Positions 49,597 to 58,435 of a stretch of DNA of 64,000 bases are shown piece by piece. The DNA comes from Streptomyces termitum (GTDB lineage Bacteria > Actinomycetota > Actinomycetes > Streptomycetales > Streptomycetaceae): positions 1,841 through 65,840 of the forward strand of contig NZ_BMUL01000011.1 in the NCBI RefSeq assembly GCF_014650175.1. The letters are read 5' to 3'. The notes below the pieces were generated by a model, which searched no databases, was not told where the DNA came from, and saw only the letters and a list, made by a program, of their open reading frames with translations. A program made the translations under genes and the position numbers. The first letter of the stretch is position 1. Every line of letters begins with the position of its first letter.

Positions 49597-51650
49597 GCAG
49601 GGCCCCGAGCTCCCCGGCCGCCCCGCCCGCCACCGGCGCCGAAGCGCCCGGGACCGGCGGCGACGGCGAGGACTCCCTCTTCCGCAACGCCTACGCCCTG
49701 ATGCTCTCCACCGGCGTCTCCGCCGCCCTCGGCCTCGGCTTCTGGCTCGTCGCCGCCCGCTACTACAGCGAGGACGCCGTCGGCCAGGGCTCCGCTGCCA
49801 TCGCCGCCCAGCGGATGCTCGCCTCCCTCACCGCCACCACCCTCTCCGGCGCCGTCGTCCGCTACGTGCCCCGGGCCGGCCGCGCCACCGGCCCCCTCGT
49901 GCTGCGCCTCTACCTCTTCAGCACCCTGGTGGTGGCCGCCGCCTCCGGGGTCTTCCTGCTCACCCTGGACTGGTGGGGACCCTCGTACGCCCCCCTCGGC
50001 ACCGTCTCCGCCGGGATCTTCTTCACCCTCTCCGCCGTCGGCTGGGCCCTGCTCACCCTCCAGGACGGCGTCCTCACCGGCCTGCGCGAGGCCGTCTGGG
50101 TGCCCGTCGGCAACGCCGTCTTCTCCGCCGGGAAGCTGGCCCTGCTCGTCGTCCTCGCCACCGCCCTGCCGGTCCTCGGCGTCTTCGTCTCCTGGTCGGC
50201 GGCGATCGCCCTGTCCACCCTCCCGCTCGGCTGGCTGGTCTTCCGCCGGCTCATCCCCCGGCAGGCCCGCGCCGACCGGGACCGCGAGCCGCCCACCCTG
50301 CGCGAGATCGGCCGCTTCGTCGCCGGGGACTCCGTCGGCGCCTTCTTCAGCCTCCTCATGATCAGCCTGCTGCCGGTCATGGTCGCGGTCCGCTTCGACT
50401 CCGCGCACAACGCCTTCTTCTACACGGCGTACACCGTCGGCGGCACCATGGAGTTCATGGCCATCAACATGGCCTCCTCGCTCACCGCGCACGCCTCGCA
50501 CAGCCCCGACTCGCTCGCCGACGGCGTCCGGGGCGCCCTGCGCCGGATGGCGCTGCTCCTCGTCCCCGTCGTCCTCGTCCTCGTCGTCCTCGCCCCGCTG
50601 ATCCTCGCCCCCTTCGGCCGGGGCTACGCCGAGAACGGCTCCCTGGTGCTGCGGCTGCTGGCCGCCGCCGCGCTGCCCCGGGTCGCCGTGGAGCTGTACA
50701 TCGGCGTGCTCCGCGTCCAGGGCAGGACCGGGATGCTCGCCGCCGTCCAGGGCGGCATGTGCGTCCTGGTCCTCGGCGGCGCGGCCGTGCTGATCGGGCC
50801 GTACGGCATCGGCGGCGCCGGGATGGCGGTGCTCGGCGGCATGACCCTGGTCGCGCTGGCCTGCGTGCCGGGGCTGCGGGCCGTCCTCAGGGGCCGCGCC
50901 CCGGCCGCCCCGGACGACGGCTACGGCACCACCTGGGCCCGCCGGTCCGCCTCCCTGCGCGCCGGCGCCGCCGCCGACACCGTCACCCCCGCCCTGGGCA
51001 TCCCCGTGTACGTCCCCGGCCCGCGCCCGCCCGGCACCGGCCCCGCCCGGCCCGCACCGCCACCACCACCGCCGACAGCCGGGAAGGACCGGGCGGGGCC
51101 GGTGCTGTGGGGGCTGCTCGCGGTGGCGGCGGCGGCGTTCTGGCCGCCGCTGGCCGCCGCCGGGCCGCTCGGCGCGGACCGGGTCTCCGGCCCCGGGCTG
51201 CTCGTCTCGCTGCCCGCGCCGACGCTGGCCGCCGGAGTGCTGCTGGTGCTGCTCCAGGGCGCGGCGGTCGGCACCCGCGCCTTCCGCGCCGGCTTCGCGG
51301 TCGCCGTGCCGCTCGTCACCTTCCTCGCCCTGCACACCGCGCCGCCGCTGCTCGGGCTGGTGCCGCCGGCCGCCGCCGGGCCGGGTGCCGGGCCGCTGGG
51401 CGCGGGGACGGCCGCCCAGGTGGCGCCGGTGCTCACGCAGGCGCTCTGCCTGGTGCTCGCCGGGGTGCTGCTGCGGCTGTGCGGGGCGGGGCGGCGGGTC
51501 GCGGCGGGGGCGGTGTGGGTGCTGGTGTGGGCCGGGTGGGCGGGCCAGCACCTGTTCGCGGCCGCCCCGTTCCCGCTGGTGCTCGGGCTGGCCGGGGCGG
51601 CGATGGCCGGGTACGCGGTGCGCGGGCTGCGGGCCGGGCGGCGCGGCTGA
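49593..51650 (+). CDS. MATE/MVF-like polysaccharide flippase with extra C-terminal membrane region
   Basis: A 685-residue protein. Residues about 30-425 form a Wzx/MviN-like exporter fold: FRNAYALMLSTGVSAALGLGFWLVAARYYSEDAVGQGSAA, then about 12 helices including AFFSLLMISLLPVMVAVRFDSAHNAFFY. A cytoplasmic Pro-rich linker (about 445-495) leads to a second block of about five helices (500-685) not found in ordinary flippases. It is translationally coupled to the aminotransferase. It probably moves lipid-linked oligosaccharide across the membrane. The role of the extra region is unknown. Confidence 0.85.
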   Translation: MSRAPSSPAAPPATGAEAPGTGGDGEDSLFRNAYALMLSTGVSAALGLGFWLVAARYYSEDAVGQGSAAIAAQRMLASLTATTLSGAVVRYVPRAGRATGPLVLRLYLFSTLVVAAASGVFLLTLDWWGPSYAPLGTVSAGIFFTLSAVGWALLTLQDGVLTGLREAVWVPVGNAVFSAGKLALLVVLATALPVLGVFVSWSAAIALSTLPLGWLVFRRLIPRQARADRDREPPTLREIGRFVAGDSVGAFFSLLMISLLPVMVAVRFDSAHNAFFYTAYTVGGTMEFMAINMASSLTAHASHSPDSLADGVRGALRRMALLLVPVVLVLVVLAPLILAPFGRGYAENGSLVLRLLAAAALPRVAVELYIGVLRVQGRTGMLAAVQGGMCVLVLGGAAVLIGPYGIGGAGMAVLGGMTLVALACVPGLRAVLRGRAPAAPDDGYGTTWARRSASLRAGAAADTVTPALGIPVYVPGPRPPGTGPARPAPPPPPPTAGKDRAGPVLWGLLAVAAAAFWPPLAAAGPLGADRVSGPGLLVSLPAPTLAAGVLLVLLQGAAVGTRAFRAGFAVAVPLVTFLALHTAPPLLGLVPPAAAGPGAGPLGAGTAAQVAPVLTQALCLVLAGVLLRLCGAGRRVAAGAVWVLVWAGWAGQHLFAAAPFPLVLGLAGAAMAGYAVRGLRAGRRG

Positions 51651-51657
51651 GCCCGGG

Positions 51658-52719
51658 TCAGCGGGCGGGCAGCGGCTGGCGGAAGTAGGGGTCCCGTCCG
51701 GCGGTGCGGTACCCCTCCAGGGCCGGGCCCGCGTCGACGGTGAGGTCGCAGTCCGGGCCGGGGACGGCCCGGTTCCAGTGGACGTACGCCTTCGCCGCCG
51801 GAAGGTCCGGCGCGGTCTCGGGGATGCGGGCGTACCAGTCGCGCTGCCGGTCGGGCCGCCGGGGGTCGGGGGCGGTGGCGAACTCGGCGAACATGAGCGG
51901 CTTGTCGGCGGAGATCCGCGCCCGCAGCCACTCGTAGGAGGGGCGCTGGCTGGACTCGAAGTCGAGCCAGCTCGTGCTGTCGTGGCAGAGGTAGTAGTTG
52001 TACTGGTCCATGCCGATCCAGTCGACGTGGTCGTCGCCGGGGTAGAGCCGCTCCATGCGGTCGGCGGCGCCGAGGTAGCCGGAGACCGTCCACACCCAGA
52101 CGACGTTGTCGGCGCCGAGCGCGCGGAACCGGTCGCGGAGGTGGCGGTAGGCGGCGACGTACTCCTCGGGGGTCCCGGCGCCCTCGTCGACGCGGGCGTC
52201 CGCCTCCTGGTCGAAGGAGAGGAAGACCCGCTTGCCGTACGCCTTCACGCGGCGGATCTGCGGGTCGATGATCTCGGCGTCGTACTTCCCCGAGGCGAGG
52301 TCGCGCCAGCCGAGCTGGGTCTCGGTCCAGTTCTCGTGGTGCGGCTCGGTCCAGACGGTGGACTCCCAGGCGAGCATGAGCATCCGGTCCCGGCCCAGGA
52401 CCTTCTCGTCGTCGGTGAGCAGGGTGCCGTCCAGCCCGGTGCCGGACATGTCGTGGTACGTGTACACGAGGTCGAGGCGGCGGCCGATCTTCCGCTCGAA
52501 GGCGCGCACCGGCCGGACCAGCGAGCCGTCCCGGTCGTAGGGGACGTACGCGCCCCACCAGGCGCCGCAGGGGGCGACCAGCCGCGCGTCGGGCAGGCAG
52601 TCGTCGCCGCTGCCGGTGACGGTCGCCCACACCCCGATGCCGGCGGTCAGCGCGCCGACGGCGGCCAGCGCCACCGCAAGGCGTCCGGTGGCCCCGCCCC
52701 GGGAGCGCCGCCCGCTCAC
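51658..52719 (-). CDS. GH26-like secreted glycoside hydrolase
   Basis: A 353-residue protein with an N-terminal signal or anchor helix (about 13-34) and a TIM-barrel-type domain like family 26 beta-mannanases. WGAYVPYDRDGS opens it, KRVFLSFDQEADARV has the acid/base-type Glu, VDWIGMDQYNYY is an inner strand, and KPLMFAEFATAPD has the nucleophile-type Glu. It would act outside the membrane on the cluster's own polymer or a related glycan. It is last in a coupled minus-strand operon (4-base overlap with the next gene). The substrate is unknown. Confidence 0.82.
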   Translation of the reverse strand: MSGRRSRGGATGRLAVALAAVGALTAGIGVWATVTGSGDDCLPDARLVAPCGAWWGAYVPYDRDGSLVRPVRAFERKIGRRLDLVYTYHDMSGTGLDGTLLTDDEKVLGRDRMLMLAWESTVWTEPHHENWTETQLGWRDLASGKYDAEIIDPQIRRVKAYGKRVFLSFDQEADARVDEGAGTPEEYVAAYRHLRDRFRALGADNVVWVWTVSGYLGAADRMERLYPGDDHVDWIGMDQYNYYLCHDSTSWLDFESSQRPSYEWLRARISADKPLMFAEFATAPDPRRPDRQRDWYARIPETAPDLPAAKAYVHWNRAVPGPDCDLTVDAGPALEGYRTAGRDPYFRQPLPAR

Positions 52720-53129
52720 CCCCGCTCCCTGGCCGGTCCGGCGGCGCCCCGGGTGGCGGCGGGCAGCGGCAGGCCGGGCAGCAGGGCGGCGACCGTGGTG
52801 AAGGCGGCGAGCGGGACGAGGAAGGCGGGCACGGAGAAGGCGCCGAGCAGGAAGAGGACGGTGGCGGCGAGGGAGGCGAGGGCGAGGCTGAGCGGCGCGG
52901 CGAGCGCGAAGGACTCCAGCCGGGCGCCGGGCCGCAGCCCGCGCGGCTGCGGGTGCAGCAGGGCGAGGCCGGGGCCGAGGCAGACGAAGAGGAGGACGGG
53001 CGGCCAGCGCGGCACGGAACCGTCGGGGAGCAGGGTCGCGGCGAGGGCCAGCCAGCCGGAGGCGGCGACGGCGGCGCGGGCCGCCCGGCGGGCCGGGGAG
53101 GTGCGGGCGGGGGTCCGGTGGGTGGTCAC
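52716..53129 (-). CDS. Small multi-pass membrane protein of polysaccharide cluster
   Basis: A 137-residue protein with four hydrophobic helices (about 21-36, 44-59, 74-93 and 97-120) and basic ends, starting VTTHRTPARTSPARR. I do not recognise a family. It overlaps both neighbours by 4 bases, so it is co-translated with the large membrane protein upstream and the GH26-like hydrolase downstream. I infer an accessory membrane subunit. Confidence 0.7.
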   Translation of the reverse strand: MTTHRTPARTSPARRAARAAVAASGWLALAATLLPDGSVPRWPPVLLFVCLGPGLALLHPQPRGLRPGARLESFALAAPLSLALASLAATVLFLLGAFSVPAFLVPLAAFTTVAALLPGLPLPAATRGAAGPARERG

Positions 53130-55027
53130 GAGGCACCGCCAGGCGTGGTGGTGGGCGGGGTGTAGGCGAGGACGATCCCGTACGGCCGCTCCTCGACGAC
53201 CCGGAACAGCGGGGACGCCTTGAGGCGGTCGCGCAGCAGGGCGAAGCCGCCGGGGGGCAGCAGGCCCTCGCCGGCCGTGTAGACGTCCTGGGTGCGGGTG
53301 AGGACGACGTGGGCGGCGGTGCCGGGCGGCAGCCGGTCGGCGAGGTAGCGGGCCGGGTCGGCGAGCATCTTCTCGTTCTCGGGGAGCTCCTGCTCGCAGA
53401 ACCACCAGTGCTCGACCCGGTCGTAGCGGTGCAGGGCCTGCGGGAAGGAGCCGGAGGTGGCGAGGAGGAGGCCGCCCTCGGGGATGCGGTCGATGGCGCG
53501 GGTGACGAGCGCGGACTCGGCGGGCGGGGTGTAGTACATGGCGTCCTTGCCGTAGTAGGCGGGCAGGAAGCCGGCGGTCAGGACGAGGAGCACGGCGGGC
53601 AGGGCGACGGCGGCGAGCCGGCGGCGGACCCGGGCGGCGTGGCTGCGGCGGGCCCCGGCCGCGGCGGGCAGCAGCGCGGCGGCGGCGAAGAAGGCGGCGC
53701 CGGGGAGGCCGAAGAGGTAGACGCGGAAGAGCATCTCGCCGCCGTAGTCGTTGACGGCGAAGAGGGGGACGGGGGCGGCCGAGGCGAGCAGCAGCGGCAG
53801 GGCGCTGCGGGTGAGCCGGCGGCGGACGAGGACGGCGATCCCGGCGCAGAGGACGACGGCGAGGGCCATCGCGATGGCCGCCCGGCCGGCGAGTTCGGGT
53901 CCGGGGCCGGTGAGCTGGCCGGCGTATCCGGCGCGGGAGTTCTGGGTGAGCCGGCCGAGGGACTCCTTGAGGGTGCCGAGGGTCTCCAGGAAGAGGGGGC
54001 GGCCCATGGTGAGGTCCCAGGCCAGCATGATCAGGCCGGTGACGGCGAGGAGGCCGAGGTTGCGGTAGCGGCGGGTGAGGCAGAGGGCGGCCAGGACGAC
54101 GCAGAGCATCACCGGGGTGAGCTGGTGGATCGCGTTGACCGCCAGGATCAGCGGGGAGAGGACCAGCACGCCGACGGCCCGCTGGCGGGTGGTGGTGGCG
54201 GGCGGGACGGTGGCGGCGGCGGGGTCGAGGGCGGTCCGGTCGCGCAGCCGGCCGGCCGAGCCGGGGCGGACGAAGTGCCGCAGGACGACGGCGAGCACGG
54301 TGAGGTGCAGGACATAGGCGAGGCCCTGGGGGGCGAGGTAGTCCTGGCCGACCCAGTTGGCGAGCTGGAAGATCCACACGGCGGTCCACACCAGCCGCCA
54401 GTCCTCGGTGAAGGTGCGGTAGAGCAGGACGAGGACGGGGATCAGGACCAGGCCGAGGACGATCGGCGCCCAGTTGAGGTAGGCGGCGGTGGACTCGACG
54501 CCGAAGGCGCGGACGAGGGCGGCGTTGAGGGTGAAGAAGCCCGGCCACTGGTCGTAGGCCGACATGTTGCCGGAGAGGGCGGCGTGCGGGCGGAGTTCGC
54601 CGGTGCCCAGGAGGGTGGTGACGACGGCGTCGTGCTTGGACGCCCACGGGTAGCGCACCGCGTCGTAGAGGACGGCGGGGCCGGCCTTGAGGGCGACGAG
54701 GAGACCGGCGCAGTAGGCCGACGGCCAGACCGGGGCGGTGCCTGCGCGGCGCAGGGCGACGAGGAAGCCGGCGGTGAGGACGGCGAGGGAGGCGTAGAAG
54801 ACGGGCGGCAGCCGGTCGAGGAGCCCGTAGTCGGCCATGGTGCGGAAGTCGGTCAGGGGCAGTGAGGCGCCCCACAAGCCCAGGCCGAGGACCAGCAGCG
54901 CGGGCGTCAGCCAGGTGAGGGCGGAGCCGGTCCGGCGCGGCGCGCGGACGGCCCGGTCCGCCGGGTCCGCGCGGTCCGGCGCGGCCGTCCCGGCCGGCAC
55001 GGCCGCTTCCTGGTGCTGCTGTGGCAC
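53126..55027 (-). CDS. Large polytopic membrane protein, glycosyltransferase-C-like
   Basis: A 633-residue protein with about 11-12 helices followed by a soluble C-terminal part (about 530-633). The first loop holds DFRTMADYGLLDRLPPVFY and later NMSAYDQWPGFFTLNA, resembling GT-C polyprenyl-phosphate-dependent transferases or polymerases. NAIHQLTPVML is a further conserved-looking loop. GTG 55027 has GGAGAAGG upstream. The frame upstream of it (to 55207) overlaps the deacetylase and is not real. The donor is unknown. It is a probable polymerase or transferase of the cluster. Confidence 0.78.
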   Translation of the reverse strand: MPQQHQEAAVPAGTAAPDRADPADRAVRAPRRTGSALTWLTPALLVLGLGLWGASLPLTDFRTMADYGLLDRLPPVFYASLAVLTAGFLVALRRAGTAPVWPSAYCAGLLVALKAGPAVLYDAVRYPWASKHDAVVTTLLGTGELRPHAALSGNMSAYDQWPGFFTLNAALVRAFGVESTAAYLNWAPIVLGLVLIPVLVLLYRTFTEDWRLVWTAVWIFQLANWVGQDYLAPQGLAYVLHLTVLAVVLRHFVRPGSAGRLRDRTALDPAAATVPPATTTRQRAVGVLVLSPLILAVNAIHQLTPVMLCVVLAALCLTRRYRNLGLLAVTGLIMLAWDLTMGRPLFLETLGTLKESLGRLTQNSRAGYAGQLTGPGPELAGRAAIAMALAVVLCAGIAVLVRRRLTRSALPLLLASAAPVPLFAVNDYGGEMLFRVYLFGLPGAAFFAAAALLPAAAGARRSHAARVRRRLAAVALPAVLLVLTAGFLPAYYGKDAMYYTPPAESALVTRAIDRIPEGGLLLATSGSFPQALHRYDRVEHWWFCEQELPENEKMLADPARYLADRLPPGTAAHVVLTRTQDVYTAGEGLLPPGGFALLRDRLKASPLFRVVEERPYGIVLAYTPPTTTPGGAS

Positions 55028-55089
55028 GACGCCTTCTCCCCCACGGTGACGGTGGCTTCTTCGGTCTGTCCGGTACTGCTCCGGGGCGC

Positions 55090-55893
55090 TCAGCCCGCGA
55101 ACTCGGGGCCCTTCAGGAGGGCCCGCGCCCGGCGGTAGGCCCGCCAGCCGATCGTGGGCAGCGCGTCCGGGAAGGGGGCGGCGCGGGCGCCGCGCCCCTC
55201 CATCCACTCCGCGACGTCGGCGGCCGTGTGGTCGTGGCGGACGATGAGCCGGGCGATCCGGAAGGGTTCGTCGGCCTCGGAGCTGAGGGCGTGCCGGACG
55301 GCGGCGGCGGAGGCGTATCCGGCGGCGCGGGCGGCCCGGCGGACGCCGGGGCTGTTGTAGCCGTGCGGGTAGGCCAGGTGGCGCACCTCGTGGCCGAGGA
55401 CGTCCTCCAGTTCGGCCTTGGCGTCGCGCAGTTCGCGGCGGAGCGCGGCGGCGCCGAGGGTGTCGAGCTGGGCGTGGCTGACGGTGTGCGCGCCGACCTC
55501 CAGGCCGTACCGCTCCAGCCGGGGCGCCTGGGCCAGGGTCATCATCGGGGCGGGCGGCAGGAGGCAGGGCCGGCCGGGGGTCAGCGCGCCGGTGGTGAGG
55601 TACGCGGTGGCCGGCAGGCCCCGGGCGGCGAGCGTCTCGGCGGTGGGGCCCGCGAGGTCGGCGAAGCCGTCGTCGAAGGTGAGGACGACGGGCCGGTCCG
55701 GCAGCGGGGTGCCCGCGACCAGCCGGTCCACCAGGGCGCCGATGGTGACGGGGGTGCGGCCGCCGGCCGCGACGGCGTCGAGGTGGGCGGCGAAGGTCCG
55801 GGGGCCGACGGTGAACTCGGCGATCCAGTCGGGCGGGTCGTCCGTCACCGGGTGGTAGAGGAGCACGGGTATCCGCGCGGGCGCGGCGCTCAC
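55090..55893 (-). CDS. Polysaccharide deacetylase (CE4)
   Basis: A 267-residue NodB-fold protein. Motif 1 TFDDGFADL (with the catalytic Asp pair) lies near 72, motif 2 GAHTVSHAQL supplies the two metal-binding His residues, and AYPHGYNSPGVRRAARAAGY is motif 3. It removes N-acetyl groups from amino sugars of a polymer or precursor. No signal peptide is visible, so it may act inside. The GTG start overlaps the GT2 stop by 4 bases. Confidence 0.92.
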   Translation of the reverse strand: MSAAPARIPVLLYHPVTDDPPDWIAEFTVGPRTFAAHLDAVAAGGRTPVTIGALVDRLVAGTPLPDRPVVLTFDDGFADLAGPTAETLAARGLPATAYLTTGALTPGRPCLLPPAPMMTLAQAPRLERYGLEVGAHTVSHAQLDTLGAAALRRELRDAKAELEDVLGHEVRHLAYPHGYNSPGVRRAARAAGYASAAAVRHALSSEADEPFRIARLIVRHDHTAADVAEWMEGRGARAAPFPDALPTIGWRAYRRARALLKGPEFAG

Positions 55894-57200
55894 CGGGGGC
55901 CGCCCGCCGGCCGGCCGCCGGTGAGGCGGGCCCGGAGGTAGCCGGCCGGGCCGTGCAGCATGCCGCGCCGTTCCAGCCGGGAGAGGGCGGGCGGCCAGGG
56001 GTGGTGGCGGGTGCCGTGCTCGCCGGGCACCCCGTCGCCCGCGCCGCCGCGCGCGGCGGTCAGGGCGCGGGCGTGGGCGAGGCCGCGCGGCAGCCGGGCG
56101 AGGAGCGCGGGCAGCAGGGCGGGGCGGCGCAGCAGGGTGGCGGTGAGGTAGGCGGTGAGTCCGGCGCCGTAGCCGTACGCCTGGTTCCTGAGGTCCTGCC
56201 AGGTCTCGCGGTGGTGGTGCCAGACGAGGGCGTCGGGGGTGTAGCGGAGCCGGTGGCCGGTGGCGAGGACGGCGACGAAGGCGTACAGGTCGTCGCCGCC
56301 CCGGGCCGGGGTGCCGGTGCCGGTCGCCGGGTCGAAGCCGCCCGCGCGGCGCAGCGCGGAGGCCCGGAAGGCCATGTTGGCGCCGGAGCCGAAGGAGCCG
56401 GCGGTGAAGGGGAAGAGGGGTTCGTCGGCGGGCGGCCGGGCGGGGTCGTACAGGCGGGGGGCGAAGCCCTTGGCGAAGCCGCCGTGGGACTCCAGGAGGA
56501 TCTGGGCGGGGGTGGTGAGGCGGGCGGGCAGGATGAGGCCGGTGGCGCAGCCGAGCCGGGGGTCGGCGGCGAAGGGCGCGGTGAGCGCGGTGAGCCAGTG
56601 CGGGTCGGCGAGGACGTCGTCGTCGGTGAAGGCGAGGACCTCGCCGCGGGCCGCCGCGACCCCGGCGTTGTGGGCGGCGGCCAGGCCGGGCCGGTCCTCG
56701 CGGACGTACCGGACGCGCCCGGCGTACCGGCCGCCGGTGACGAGGTCGCGGGTGGCGGTGGTGCGGGGCGCGTTGTCGACGACGACGATCTCGTGGTCGG
56801 GGTGGTCCTGGGCGAGCAGCGAGTCCAGGGCGCGGGCGAGGGAGGCGGCCCGCTCCCGGGTGGCGACGACCACGGAGGCGCGGGGGGCGGGGCCGCCGGG
56901 CGCCGGGGCCTCCCGGGCGGCCAGCCGCTCCGCGTCGCCCCGGGGTCCGGCGGCCCCGGCGAGGCGGCGGACCGCGAGGGCGCCGAGGACCTCGGCGGGG
57001 TCCTGGTCCGGGGTGTGGTGGGCGAAGAGGGCGGCAGCGGGGCGGCCGGCGACCCGGACGAGGGCGTAGACGTCCCCGGGGACCGGGTCCGGGGCGCCGG
57101 GCGCGGGCCGGAAGGCGGTCACCGGGCCCTCGGGCGCGGCGAGTTCGAGTTCGGTGACGGAGACGGCGCGCGGCGGCGCCGGGGAGTGCGGCCGGCTCAT
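55890..57200 (-). CDS. Family 2 glycosyltransferase
   Basis: A 436-residue protein. The N-terminal 105 residues are variable, then comes the GT-A domain: ASVVVATRERAASLARALDSLLAQDHPDHEIVVVDN, the acidic FTDDDVLADPHW, GSGANMAFRASALRRAGGFDPATGTG and GGDDLYAFVAVLATG with its Asp pair. It has no membrane helices beyond short hydrophobic stretches. GGAGGG precedes ATG 57200. It lies 29 nt after the GNAT-like gene and is coupled to the deacetylase. Donor sugar and acceptor are unknown. Confidence 0.92.
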   Translation of the reverse strand: MSRPHSPAPPRAVSVTELELAAPEGPVTAFRPAPGAPDPVPGDVYALVRVAGRPAAALFAHHTPDQDPAEVLGALAVRRLAGAAGPRGDAERLAAREAPAPGGPAPRASVVVATRERAASLARALDSLLAQDHPDHEIVVVDNAPRTTATRDLVTGGRYAGRVRYVREDRPGLAAAHNAGVAAARGEVLAFTDDDVLADPHWLTALTAPFAADPRLGCATGLILPARLTTPAQILLESHGGFAKGFAPRLYDPARPPADEPLFPFTAGSFGSGANMAFRASALRRAGGFDPATGTGTPARGGDDLYAFVAVLATGHRLRYTPDALVWHHHRETWQDLRNQAYGYGAGLTAYLTATLLRRPALLPALLARLPRGLAHARALTAARGGAGDGVPGEHGTRHHPWPPALSRLERRGMLHGPAGYLRARLTGGRPAGGPR

Positions 57201-57229
57201 CGGGTTCCCTCCAGGAAGGTGCGCGGGCC

Positions 57230-58321
57230 TCAGCGGTCGCCCCGCAGGCGGGCGGCGGCGGTGAGGACGGTGCGGGCGCGGGCGGCGAGCGCGGGCCGGT
57301 CGCGGACGAAGGCGTGGGCGCGGCGGGCCGGTTCGCGGCCCAGCCAGTGCGCGGCGGCGCGGAGTCCGGGCCGGGTCACGGCGCCTTCGCGGACGGTGAG
57401 TTCGCCGGTCTTCAGGGAGTCCTTGTAGGCGGCGTCGCCGCGCCCGAGGTCGAGCAGGCGGATGCCGTCGGCGGCGGCGCCCTCGGCCATCCGCAGGTGC
57501 AGGATCAGGCCCGGGGAGTACGGGGCGAACTCCGGGTCGTAGGAGGGGAACCAGCAGGACAGGACGGTCGCCGAGCGCAGTCCGAAGTGTGCGGCGACCG
57601 GCCGGTCCCCGGCGTAGAGCACGGACAGGACGCCGGAGCAGCCGGGCGTGCGGTGCTCGTGGAGGCGGCGGACCAGGGTGCTGATCCACTCCTGGGCGAA
57701 GCGGTCGCCGCGTCCGGTCCTGCGGTACTGGGCGGACTTCCACTCCATGAGGGTGCGCAGGGCGGCCGGGTCGCGCTCGTCGAGGACGAAGCGGAGCCCG
57801 CCCTCGGTGCGGCGGCCGAGCTTGCGCTCCTTGGCGAGGGTGGTGCGCAGGAACTTGGGCGACCGGACCCGCAGCAGCGCCTCGTAGGCCGCGTACCCCT
57901 CGCCGACGTCGATGACGGGCGAGGCGAAGGACCCGGCGGCGGCGGACGCGAAGACGGGCTGCCCGTCCGCCAGGTTGTCGAACTCCCAGGTGGCCAGGGA
58001 GCAGGCGCGCAGCAGGGCCCGCGCGCCGGGCCGCAGTCCGGGGCGCAGGACGGCGCCCTGGCTGTCGGAGACGCCGAAGCCGATCGCCCGGCCGCGCCCC
58101 AGCGGGCCCTTCTCGTACGGGAAGAAGCCGACGGGCTCGCCGTCCTCCCACCAGACGGCGACCCGCGCGGCGGGCCGCACGGTGCCGACGGCGAGGGTGA
58201 ACTCCGGTTCCAGGAAGGGGTTGGCGGGGGCGCCGGACGCCGCCCGCAGGGCCCGCCACGCCTCGATCTCGCGCGCGCCCAGCTCCTGTGGCCGCACGCT
58301 CCGCACCCGCCCCGCACCCAT
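57230..58321 (-). CDS. GNAT-family (BioF2/CelD-like) acyltransferase
   Basis: A 363-residue protein of the double-GNAT type seen in exopolysaccharide and FemAB-like acyltransferases. Visible are WEFDNLADGQPVF, SPKFLRTTLAKERKLGRR, RFAQEWISTLVRRLHEH and VAAHFGLRSATVLSCWFPSYDPEFAPYSPGLILHLRMAEGA, ending with LLDLGRGDAAYKDSL. It is the first gene of the minus-strand polysaccharide operon. It may acylate a sugar amine freed or added by cluster enzymes (inference). Confidence 0.87.
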   Translation of the reverse strand: MGAGRVRSVRPQELGAREIEAWRALRAASGAPANPFLEPEFTLAVGTVRPAARVAVWWEDGEPVGFFPYEKGPLGRGRAIGFGVSDSQGAVLRPGLRPGARALLRACSLATWEFDNLADGQPVFASAAAGSFASPVIDVGEGYAAYEALLRVRSPKFLRTTLAKERKLGRRTEGGLRFVLDERDPAALRTLMEWKSAQYRRTGRGDRFAQEWISTLVRRLHEHRTPGCSGVLSVLYAGDRPVAAHFGLRSATVLSCWFPSYDPEFAPYSPGLILHLRMAEGAAADGIRLLDLGRGDAAYKDSLKTGELTVREGAVTRPGLRAAAHWLGREPARRAHAFVRDRPALAARARTVLTAAARLRGDR

Positions 58322-58435
58322 CAGCCGACCCCCCGGTCATCCCCCCGAGCACCACCTGGACAGGACGCTACCGGCCCGCACCCCGGCTCGGCAGGGATAC
58401 GCGGCGTTTCGGCCGCGGCGGGCCGGCCGGGGTGG

